From Tenacibaculum sp. 1_MG-2023 (GTDB lineage: Bacteria > Bacteroidota > Bacteroidia > Flavobacteriales > Flavobacteriaceae), in the NCBI RefSeq assembly GCF_030547425.1, contig NZ_JAUORH010000002.1, forward strand, positions 186,001 through 250,000: 64,000 nt of DNA, read 5' to 3'. Each line of letters begins with the position of its first letter. Position 1 is the first letter of the stretch. Positions 51,469-58,928 of this stretch are shown here, piece by piece. The position numbers and the translations under genes were made by a program. Under the pieces are notes generated by a model. The model worked only from the letters and a program-made list of their open reading frames with translations, did not search any database and was not told the origin of the DNA.

Positions 51469-53319
51469 TTACTTCCCGTACGAATTGTTTTCTTGGTTTA
51501 CGTCTGCCATTAATTTAGACGGATCAATTTCAACTGATTTCACCTCTTTTTTTGTTGTAAAAGTGTACGTTGGATGTGCAAAAGTCCAATCGGTAATAAC
51601 CGTTGCACTGGTTGGTTTTTCTCCACGCATCATACGTAACGGAATATTAAATGATTCTTTTGAACCATCAGTATACGTTACCTTAACATCAATTGGCATT
51701 GGCATTTTACCAATACGTTCTAAGGTAATTTCTTTTCCATTTACTGATTTAATTCCGTAATCAATAGTATGTGTTGTTTGTGTCCATTCATTTAAATACC
51801 AGTCTAACTGAAGTCCTGAAACTTTTTCGGCGGTACGTTTAATGTCATTTGGTGTTGGATGCTTAAAAGAAAAGTCTTCAAAATATTTCTTTAATGTTTT
51901 TGCTACATTTTCTTTTCCAATAATATATTCTAATTGGGATAAGAAAATGTTTCCTTTTGAATAACTCGCAACTCCATACGCTGTATTCGTGTGATACCTA
52001 TCAGCGTGTGTTGTTAAAGGCTCTTCAATATTATTTTTTACCACGTAATTATACCCTCGATAAGATCCTGCATGTGGATTTTCTTTTCCTTCTCCTAAAA
52101 TTTCATTTTCTGCTTTGTTTGAAATATAAGTGGTGAACCCTTCATCCATCCAAGGGTGCTTGCTTTCGTTAGTTGCTAATAAGAATTGAAACCAAGTATG
52201 TGCTAACTCGTGTGCTGTAACACCGAATAAGCTTCCCCACTTACGTTGTCCTGTAATTAATGTACACATTGCATATTCCATACCTCCATCTCCTCCTTGA
52301 ATAACTGAGTATTGCTTGTATGGATACTGACCTATATGCTCACTAAAATATTTCATTAATTCAGCTGTTTTAGGTTGCAATTTTTTCCAGTTTTCTAAAT
52401 ATTCAGCACCTAATGTTTTCTTGTAAAGGAAATGTAAGTCGATTCCATTGTCCATTTTATAGGTATCATGAATAAACTCAGGATCTGCTCCCCAAGTAAA
52501 ATCATGTACATTTGGCGCAGTGAATTTCCATGTTAATTTATCTCCTGACGGAAGGTTTAACGGTTTTGTTTTATCTTCGTAACCATGACCTACTTCTTGT
52601 GGATTTTGCACATATCCAGTTCCTCCAACTACATAATTTTTATCAATATGAAGTGTTACATCAAAATTACCCCAAACTCCGTGGAATTCTCTTCCTAAGT
52701 ATGGTGGTGTATGCCAACCTTCAAAATCGTACTCAGCCATTTTAGGATACCATTGTGTCATTGACAAAGCAACTCCTTCTGCGCTATTACGACCCGAACG
52801 GCGGATTTGTTTTGGTACTTGCGCATCAAAAATCATATCAAACGTTACACTTTCTCCTGGTTGAATTGGTTTGTTTAATGTAACTTCTAAAATCGTTCCA
52901 ACAGTTTCGTGTTTTACTACCGAACCGTTTTGTTTTAAAGAACTTACTTTAATGTATCCTATTTCTGAAGGTGATAATTTACTAATACGATCTCCTACTC
53001 TTCTATCTGGATCTTGAATATTTCTTGAACGAACATCCATTTGTGAGTTTGGTTGAAATGCATTGAAATATAAATGATAGAACACTTTATTTAACGCATC
53101 TGGTGAATTGTTTGTGTACACCAATTTTTGCATTCCTTTGTATTGATATGTTTTAACATTCATATCAATATCCATAGTATAATCAACATGTTGTTGCCAA
53201 TACCCTTTGTTTGATTGCTTGTTTACTTTTGTTTTTGTTACGGTTTTATTTTTTGTGCTATTTACAGTAGCACATGAAATAACCGGTAATAATAAAAGGC
53301 TTAAGATTATTTTCTTCAT
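51469..53319 (-). CDS. M1 family metallopeptidase, lipoprotein
   Basis: 616-residue zinc aminopeptidase-like enzyme. The lipobox VISC (Cys16) tethers it to the envelope. The gluzincin motif is complete: His370-Glu371, His374 and Glu393 (HELAH, 18 residues, E). An upstream aromatic-rich GxMEN-like region appears as GGDGGMEYAMCTL. The C-terminal ERAP-like domain is absent or much shortened, giving a shorter protein than PepN. Peptide processing outside the cytoplasm is probable. The 134-residue membrane protein gene ends 1 bp upstream. Confidence 0.9.
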   Translation of the reverse strand: MKKIILSLLLLPVISCATVNSTKNKTVTKTKVNKQSNKGYWQQHVDYTMDIDMNVKTYQYKGMQKLVYTNNSPDALNKVFYHLYFNAFQPNSQMDVRSRNIQDPDRRVGDRISKLSPSEIGYIKVSSLKQNGSVVKHETVGTILEVTLNKPIQPGESVTFDMIFDAQVPKQIRRSGRNSAEGVALSMTQWYPKMAEYDFEGWHTPPYLGREFHGVWGNFDVTLHIDKNYVVGGTGYVQNPQEVGHGYEDKTKPLNLPSGDKLTWKFTAPNVHDFTWGADPEFIHDTYKMDNGIDLHFLYKKTLGAEYLENWKKLQPKTAELMKYFSEHIGQYPYKQYSVIQGGDGGMEYAMCTLITGQRKWGSLFGVTAHELAHTWFQFLLATNESKHPWMDEGFTTYISNKAENEILGEGKENPHAGSYRGYNYVVKNNIEEPLTTHADRYHTNTAYGVASYSKGNIFLSQLEYIIGKENVAKTLKKYFEDFSFKHPTPNDIKRTAEKVSGLQLDWYLNEWTQTTHTIDYGIKSVNGKEITLERIGKMPMPIDVKVTYTDGSKESFNIPLRMMRGEKPTSATVITDWTFAHPTYTFTTKKEVKSVEIDPSKLMADVNQENNSYGK

Positions 53320-53320
53320 A

Positions 53321-53725
53321 TTAAACTGATTTAATCCCCATTGAGGTTAGTGTTTTCTTAAAATCACTTAGTTCTTTTTCATTTTTTAATACTGGAAAAC
53401 TACGTCTTTTTCCGTTACATAACTTTAGAAAAACTCGTTCTTTTCCATAAACTGTTCTTGTTTCTATTCCTTCAATTTCATCAAGCAGGTATTTAGACTT
53501 CCATGATCTTTTTACTACGTAATAAAATATTACTACTACAGAAACTACTGCAAGTACAAACATAAAAACAAAAAGAGTTTCATTGTTTTGGTAACTCATT
53601 AAATACAACTGAACCCCCATATTAATTCCATTAATTAACATTAAAGAGATTATTAACCATGAATGCATCGGCACTTCATCTTTAATTGTTAATTCTTGTG
53701 TTTTTTTGTTGAATTCTAGTTGCAT
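53321..53725 (-). CDS. Small membrane protein with C-terminal PH-like segment
   Basis: 134 residues. An N-terminal beta strand pair (LEFNKKTQELTIKDEVP) is followed by two membrane helices (about 21-42 and 48-70). A soluble segment then has alternating strands (ESKYLLDEIEGIETRTVY-like pattern; VFLKLCNGKRRSFPVL) that could be a small PH-like domain. The protein has no recognised name. The gene ends 1 bp before M1 peptidase starts, so they are cotranscribed. Confidence 0.7.
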   Translation of the reverse strand: MQLEFNKKTQELTIKDEVPMHSWLIISLMLINGINMGVQLYLMSYQNNETLFVFMFVLAVVSVVVIFYYVVKRSWKSKYLLDEIEGIETRTVYGKERVFLKLCNGKRRSFPVLKNEKELSDFKKTLTSMGIKSV

Positions 53726-53741
53726 GTGTTTTCTTATAACA

Positions 53742-53774
53742 AAAAAAGAGCATCAAAAAATAATGCTCTTTTTT
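53742..53774 (-). terminator. Terminator of the subtilase gene
   Basis: Twelve-base arms AAAAAAGAGCAT and ATGCTCTTTTTT with a nine-base loop, 18 bp after the S8 peptidase stop on the minus strand. Confidence 0.82.
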
Positions 53775-53792
53775 AGCTTGTTTATACTGATT

Positions 53793-55430
53793 TTATTTTC
53801 TTCCATTTACCATTCTATCAGCCATTCTAACCGCATTGTATGCGTTTACAACACGTCCTGATACCGATAATTCTGAGAAAGGAACTAACTCTCCTGTAGG
53901 GTTTTCTCTTGATTGAGAACCTGGTTTAACAACCTGTAAATCTATTTTAGTTCCAGAGTTCATTAAAATGTGTTTTACTTGACTCGCTGTTAACTCTGGA
54001 TAGTAAGAACGTACTAATGCTGCAACTCCTGCTGCTGCTGGAGAAGCCATTGAAGTTCCATTAAATTTCTTGTATTCATTCTCTGGAGTCGTTGAATATA
54101 CCTGTACTCCAGGAGCAAATACATCTACATTCTTTTTACCGTAATTAGAGAAGTTTGCTGGTAATGTTTTATCATAATTAGCACTCATTGCTCCAATTGT
54201 TAAAAAATTATCTGCAACTTCAGTCATTAAATCTGGTGCATCGTTAGGGAAAGTCTTCTCAACATCAATATTCTTTCCATCATTTCCTGCTGCATTTACA
54301 ATTAACACATCCTTTGATGCTGCATATTTAATTGCATCGTAAACCCATTCTTTATTTGGTGAAAAAGCCTTTCCAAAACTTGTATTGATTACTTTCGCTC
54401 CGTTATCAACTGCATAACGAATACCTAAAGCAACGTCTTTATCGTACTCATCTCCTTCAGATACTGAACGAACAGCCATAATTTTCACATTGGCAACCCC
54501 ATTCATTCCTTTATCGTTGTTTCTTGTTGCTCCAATGATACCTGAAACGTGAGAACCATGCGCTTCATCTTTTTCAGAATGACCTGTATTACCGTTTCCG
54601 TATCCTGGTTTATCGTTAATATCATACGCGTTATCACCAACAACAGTACGGTAATCCGTTTTTAAATTATCTCCATTAATAGTTTTTTGAGCTTTCTTTA
54701 TTCCATTCTCAAAATACTCTTTCGCCTCTTCAAGCGTATCAAAATAACCAAACATTCCCGCTGAAAATCCTTTTGCTTTAATTAACATTGGGTCGTTTGT
54801 ATTGATAGCTTCTACTTCGTCTTTAGTATAGGTTGATTTTCCAAAGTATTTAGTAAATGCTTTATCAGCATCTGCAATCATTCCTTTTAAACTCCCATAA
54901 CGAGCAACCGTTTTCTTTGCCTCTGCTATTTTCTCAGCTTGATATGCTTTTACTTCTGCTAAGGTTTCAGCATCTGCAACTTCTGGTTTCATTAAAATAC
55001 GTTCGTATTCTAAATGTTCTTTGTATGAGTCTCCTAAAAAATTCCATCCGTTGATATCATCAACATATCCATTTTTATCATTATCGATTCCGTCTCCAGG
55101 AATTTCCTTGGTATTTACCCAAGCTACATCAACTAAATCCTCATGTTTTAAATCAGTTCCAGAATCAACGACACCAACTACAACTTCTACATGCTTTTTC
55201 CCTTTTAAAAACTCATAGGCTTTATTTACACTCATTCCTGGAATAGTATCTGTAGCCAAGTCTAAATGCTGCCAATTTTCTTGCTCATAGTCTGTTAATT
55301 CAGCTTTCTTCGCTGGAATATTCACTACGGTGTTACTTCCTGTTGGCACAGGGATGTTGCTTACTGTCTTACAACTAGCTAAGGTAGCTACTGCAATTGC
55401 CGAGTAAAATACGGGCTTTAAAACTCTCAT
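53793..55430 (-). CDS. S8 family serine peptidase (subtilase), lipoprotein
   Basis: 545-residue envelope subtilase. The lipobox TLASC puts the lipidated residue at Cys20. Catalytic triad: Asp89 (GVVDSGTDLKHEDL), His291 (AHGSHVSGIIGA), Ser460 (FNGTSMASPAAAG). About 200 residues separate Asp and His, against roughly 35 in subtilisin, owing to a helical insertion rich in Lys, Glu and Ala. There is no propeptide of the usual type, nor an obvious type IX C-terminal signal. Downstream of an MBL hydrolase gene by 10 bp. Confidence 0.93.
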   Translation of the reverse strand: MRVLKPVFYSAIAVATLASCKTVSNIPVPTGSNTVVNIPAKKAELTDYEQENWQHLDLATDTIPGMSVNKAYEFLKGKKHVEVVVGVVDSGTDLKHEDLVDVAWVNTKEIPGDGIDNDKNGYVDDINGWNFLGDSYKEHLEYERILMKPEVADAETLAEVKAYQAEKIAEAKKTVARYGSLKGMIADADKAFTKYFGKSTYTKDEVEAINTNDPMLIKAKGFSAGMFGYFDTLEEAKEYFENGIKKAQKTINGDNLKTDYRTVVGDNAYDINDKPGYGNGNTGHSEKDEAHGSHVSGIIGATRNNDKGMNGVANVKIMAVRSVSEGDEYDKDVALGIRYAVDNGAKVINTSFGKAFSPNKEWVYDAIKYAASKDVLIVNAAGNDGKNIDVEKTFPNDAPDLMTEVADNFLTIGAMSANYDKTLPANFSNYGKKNVDVFAPGVQVYSTTPENEYKKFNGTSMASPAAAGVAALVRSYYPELTASQVKHILMNSGTKIDLQVVKPGSQSRENPTGELVPFSELSVSGRVVNAYNAVRMADRMVNGRK

Positions 55431-55440
55431 AATCTCTATC

Positions 55441-56286
55441 TTAATTAAAAATATCTGTAAACTTAAATGTTTCTTTTAAACGAACTCCTTTTTCTGTATG
55501 TTTTACCGTTATTACTTCATTATAGGCATCATGCTCTAAAAAAAGGTAAAACTCTTTATCGGCTGCTTCGTTTAAAAAGGCTTCTTTTTCTTTTAAGGTT
55601 AGTAGCGGTCTTGTATCGTATCCCATTACATAGGGTAACGGAATGTGACCTGCGGTAGGCAATAAATCTGCCATAAACACTACTGTTTTTCCTTGATATT
55701 CTATTTTTGGCAGCATTTGTTTTTCGGTATGTCCGTCTTTAAACAACACATCAAACCCTACATAATCTTTTGCATTTAGGTGCAAAAAGTTTAGTTGTCC
55801 ACTTTCTTCAATCGGTAGGATGTTTTCTTTTAAAAAAGATGCTTTTTCTCTGGCATTTGGGTGTACTGCCCAGTCCCAATGACGTTGGTTACTCCAAAAA
55901 CGTGCATTTTTAAAAGCTGGTTCATACCCTGTTCTGTCTTTATTCCACTGAATTGCTCCTCCACAATGATCGAAATGTAGATGTGTTAAAAACACATCGG
56001 TAATATCATCTCTATGAAAACCATATTTTGCTAAAGAAGTATCTAATGAAAAGTCTCCATACAGATAGTAATATCCAAAAAACTTATCGGACTGCTTATT
56101 TCCAATACCTGTATCAATTAGTGTTAAACGGTCACCATCCTCAATCAACATACATCGCATGCCCATTGAAATCATGTTTTTTTCATCGGCAGGGTTTGTT
56201 TTTTGCCAAATCGTTTTCGGAACTACGCCAAACATAGCACCACCGTCTAATTTAAAGTTTCCTGTTTCTATCGGATAAATTCGCAT
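55441..56286 (-). CDS. MBL-fold metallo-hydrolase
   Basis: 281-residue metallo-beta-lactamase-fold hydrolase, presumably cytoplasmic. The metal-binding motif HLHFDHCGG is intact, with further ligands GHTEKQMLP and FLEHDAYNE near the C-terminus. It resembles the AHL-lactonase/ComA-like group, but the substrate cannot be assigned. It is followed by the subtilase gene in the same operon. Upstream on the same strand lies a fragment of a second subtilase. Confidence 0.9.
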   Translation of the reverse strand: MRIYPIETGNFKLDGGAMFGVVPKTIWQKTNPADEKNMISMGMRCMLIEDGDRLTLIDTGIGNKQSDKFFGYYYLYGDFSLDTSLAKYGFHRDDITDVFLTHLHFDHCGGAIQWNKDRTGYEPAFKNARFWSNQRHWDWAVHPNAREKASFLKENILPIEESGQLNFLHLNAKDYVGFDVLFKDGHTEKQMLPKIEYQGKTVVFMADLLPTAGHIPLPYVMGYDTRPLLTLKEKEAFLNEAADKEFYLFLEHDAYNEVITVKHTEKGVRLKETFKFTDIFN

Positions 56287-56342
56287 AACTACAAAGATGC
56301 AGAATTTTAGCGAATTAATTTGTTAAGGAAAACAAAAAGTGC

Positions 56343-56417
56343 CTAGTTTCTAGAAATGCTATCTGCCATAATTAAAGCATTGTACGCGTTTAAAACTTTC
56401 CGAGTGACTTTATAAAA
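56343..56417 (-). pseudogene. C-terminal fragment of a second S8 peptidase
   Basis: Directly after the stop of the TPR/AraC gene, 24 in-frame codons read KVTRKVLNAYNALIMADSI and end SRN and TAG. They align with the end of the nearby subtilase, SGRVVNAYNAVRMADRM, sharing V, NAYNA and MAD in register. No start or upstream subtilase sequence exists, so this is the residual tail of a lost tandem copy. The rest of that copy appears to have been replaced by the regulator gene. Confidence 0.7.
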
Positions 56418-58100
56418 TCATAAAAGGTTATCATCTCTTTTTTCTAATTCTTTCAAAAAATAAGAAGGTTTGATTCCTTTAGCTTTAAAAAATGCTTTAG
56501 AAAACGATTCTGCGTTGTTAAAACCTGCCTCTTTAGCAATAGCTTTTACTGTATATTTTCTTAAAATAGCATCCTTTTTTAACCTCTCTATAATATATGA
56601 GACTCTTAAATCACTCAAATAAGCAGAAAAAGATTTACCTTTATAATAGTTAACTACTTTAGATAGGTACTGAGTATTAGTATTTAACTCTTTTGCCAGA
56701 GAACTTAATGTAATATTATTAGCTATAAATTTCTGCTCTTTTTCAAACTCATCCAATCCTTTTAAAATAGCTTCACTAATTTGTTTCGGTATTATAATAT
56801 TTTCTTTTGTTTTTTTTACAGCTTTAACAACTTCCTTAGAATTAATTACTTCTTCGAATCTTTGTTTATAAACTCTCTTCTTGTAATATTGATAAATAAA
56901 AAGAACCAATAATAAAACTACTATTAGAGAAATCATTATAATGACAAAGTAAAAAAAGGCGTTGTTTTTCTTCATTTGTTTTATTACAGTTTCTTTTTCC
57001 GATTTTAATTTTGGAATATCATACTCTCTATAAATTTTTCTGTTTAAATACCTCTCATTGTAATTTATAATACTGTCGTATTTGATAAATCTATTGATAT
57101 ATAATAGTTGATTTGTTAAATTATTATCTTTTTTATATTTATTGATTAATACTTCATATGCTTCTCTTATAAATAAAAAAACTGGTTTCTCTAACTGGAA
57201 TAAGGAATCTACTTTCTTATATGCTCTTATTTTTTGCCCTTCTTTATTAATTCCCTCAAAAGATTTTCCCAGATAGAAATAAATGTAAATTAAATAATTA
57301 TTTAAACTTTTATTTTTAAAAAAGGAAGCTTCATTTTTAAGTATATTAATAGCTATATTATAATTCTTTTTATGACATTCAATAATTCCTTGATTCATAT
57401 TTAAATGATGAAGCATTAAAGTATCGTTTAATTTTAAGTATATTTTTTTTCCTCTATTTATATAGTTTTGAGCAGAGTCAATTTTTTTTGAATCTGTATA
57501 AAGATTTGCCAGTTCCATTATTGAATTTAGCCTTCTATTTTTTAAATCATTCTTCTCCGCGTATTTTAAGTTTTCTTTAAAAATTATGGCAGCTTCATCA
57601 TAGATTTGAAGTCTTCTTTTCAATGAACCAATACTATTTTTAATACTAAACGCTAATGACTTACTATTATGTTTTTCTGTATATTCTAGTGCTAATAGGT
57701 AACTATCAATTGCATCATCATATTGATAATTTTTTTGATAGTAATATCCTTTTTTCATATAAGCAACTGAAGGGTAATACTTAATACTCTTCTCAGACAT
57801 TAAATTAATAACACTATCACTATATTTCAATACTCTATCATCTTCATATAAATCTGATAAAACCCAATAACCTGCGGAAATTCTTTGTCTGTGTTTTTCT
57901 CTCTTAGCTACCTTTAAGAAAGCTTTTATATATCTAATTTTTTCTTCTTTTTCTTCACTCTTTTCATAGTAAGAAAACAACTCTTCCATTGTTTTACTCG
58001 GAAGGGTATCAACGTTACTTTGTCCAAAAGAACTTATGAACAAAAGCAAGAAAAAGAATAGTGTAATCTGTTTTTTATGTGTCTTTAATTTATTTTTCAT
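56418..58100 (-). CDS. Transmembrane TPR sensor with AraC-type DNA-binding domain
   Basis: 560 residues in one chain. N-terminal signal/anchor (about 10-27, ITLFFFLLLFISSFG), a periplasmic TPR region (about 40-350), a membrane helix (about 371-395, FVIIMISLIVVLLLVLFIY), and a cytoplasmic AraC-type helix-turn-helix pair (about 450-555, LSSLAKELNTNTQYLSKVVNYYKG and IAKEAGFNNAESFSKAFF). It senses something outside the inner membrane and acts directly on DNA, without a kinase. The gene is more AT-rich and uses more ATA codons than its neighbours. It lies between a subtilase fragment and tRNA-Cys. Confidence 0.9.
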   Translation of the reverse strand: MKNKLKTHKKQITLFFFLLLFISSFGQSNVDTLPSKTMEELFSYYEKSEEKEEKIRYIKAFLKVAKREKHRQRISAGYWVLSDLYEDDRVLKYSDSVINLMSEKSIKYYPSVAYMKKGYYYQKNYQYDDAIDSYLLALEYTEKHNSKSLAFSIKNSIGSLKRRLQIYDEAAIIFKENLKYAEKNDLKNRRLNSIMELANLYTDSKKIDSAQNYINRGKKIYLKLNDTLMLHHLNMNQGIIECHKKNYNIAINILKNEASFFKNKSLNNYLIYIYFYLGKSFEGINKEGQKIRAYKKVDSLFQLEKPVFLFIREAYEVLINKYKKDNNLTNQLLYINRFIKYDSIINYNERYLNRKIYREYDIPKLKSEKETVIKQMKKNNAFFYFVIIMISLIVVLLLVLFIYQYYKKRVYKQRFEEVINSKEVVKAVKKTKENIIIPKQISEAILKGLDEFEKEQKFIANNITLSSLAKELNTNTQYLSKVVNYYKGKSFSAYLSDLRVSYIIERLKKDAILRKYTVKAIAKEAGFNNAESFSKAFFKAKGIKPSYFLKELEKRDDNLL

Positions 58101-58312
58101 TTCTCTACTAATTTCCTTTTACTTTTTTCACTAAAAAACCCATTCAATATTTTTTAAATTTCACAAAGGCAAATGTAATAGCAGACAAGTCAAATACAGA
58201 TATACACCTACAGATATTAATCGATATTTATAAATAACTACCTTTTTCATATCATTTAAATAAGAATATTACAACCTATGGCAACAGCAAATGCCTCAAA
58301 TAAGCTAAATAA

Positions 58313-58342
58313 AAAAAGCTCATCAAATTTGATGAGCTTTTT
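58313..58342 (-). terminator. tRNA-Cys terminator
   Basis: Fifteen-base perfect arms AAAAAGCTCATCAAA and TTTGATGAGCTTTTT, immediately next to the 3' end of the tRNA on the minus strand. The 210 bp between it and the regulator start (58101-58310) contain no gene that I can support. Confidence 0.85.
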
Positions 58343-58343
58343 G

Positions 58344-58414
58344 AGGTGTCGAGCGGATTCGAACCGCTGTAGATGGTGTTGCAGACCACTGCCTAGCCAC
58401 TCGGCCACGACACC
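58344..58414 (-). tRNA. tRNA-Cys (GCA)
   Basis: 71-base cloverleaf. Acceptor stem GGTGTCG/CGACACC, anticodon stem GTGGT/ACCAT with loop CTGCAAC (anticodon GCA), T-arm GCGG-TTCGAAT-CCGC, discriminator U73, the hallmark of tRNA-Cys. The CCA end is not encoded. It has a consensus promoter and terminator of its own. Confidence 0.95.
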
Positions 58415-58432
58415 TTATATTGATAAGGACTG

Positions 58433-58462
58433 CAAATTTACAGCTTTTATCTTTTTTTGCAA
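58433..58462 (-). promoter_or_regulatory. tRNA-Cys promoter
   Basis: On the minus strand TTG (58462 to 58460), 19 bases, TAAATTTG (58440 to 58433): a perfect match to the Bacteroidota consensus, 18 bp before the tRNA 5' end. Confidence 0.75.
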
Positions 58463-58469
58463 GCTTTTT

Positions 58470-58832
58470 TTACTTTTTACGCACTTCTGATAAAACAATT
58501 ACTACCTCAGCAACATTTCCTCCAATGGGTGGATTAATTTTTGCTACGCTAACCTCCGCTTCATCAACCAGTTGTATTTCTCTAAAGATTCTAACTAAAA
58601 TTCGTTGAGCAACATGCTCTAGTAATTTAGAACGAATTGCCATCTCTTCTTTTACAATTTGATTTAAATGCACATAATCTACCGTATCAACCAAATTATC
58701 TGTTTTCGCGGATGTTTGTAAATCAGCTTTTACTTCGATATCTACTCGGTATTCCGAACCTATTCTTGCTTCTTCCTCTAAGCATCCGTGATTTGTAAAA
58801 ACACGAATGTCGTTTACACGTACTATTCCCAT
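58470..58832 (-). CDS. folB: Dihydroneopterin aldolase
   Basis: Folate synthesis: splits 7,8-dihydroneopterin to 6-hydroxymethyl-dihydropterin and glycolaldehyde. 120 residues, the standard size for an octameric FolB. N-terminal IRVFTNHGCLEEEARIG, the catalytic-site region DTVDYVHLNQIV, and the C-terminal KINPPIGGNVAEVVIVL are diagnostic. A standalone gene, followed by the tRNA-Cys promoter in its 3' flank. Confidence 0.93.
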   Translation of the reverse strand: MGIVRVNDIRVFTNHGCLEEEARIGSEYRVDIEVKADLQTSAKTDNLVDTVDYVHLNQIVKEEMAIRSKLLEHVAQRILVRIFREIQLVDEAEVSVAKINPPIGGNVAEVVIVLSEVRKK

Positions 58833-58882
58833 ACCGCAAAAATAGTAATGTTTCTTTATTAAGTCGTGTAAATTTTATTTCA

Positions 58883-58918
58883 AAAAAAGAGAAAAACAGT
58901 TTTGTTTTTCTCTTTTTT
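58883..58918. terminator. Terminator downstream of the Asp-box protein gene
   Basis: Sixteen-base arms AAAAAAGAGAAAAACA and TGTTTTTCTCTTTTTT around GTTT, 11 bp after the stop of the 941-residue gene and upstream of folB. It ends the minus-strand transcript. Confidence 0.82.
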
Positions 58919-58928
58919 AATTTATCTG

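Noticed and set aside
58344..58414. tRNA-Cys as attachment site of an integrated island
   Set aside because: No second copy of the tRNA 3' end, no integrase and no phage genes were found in the window on either side.
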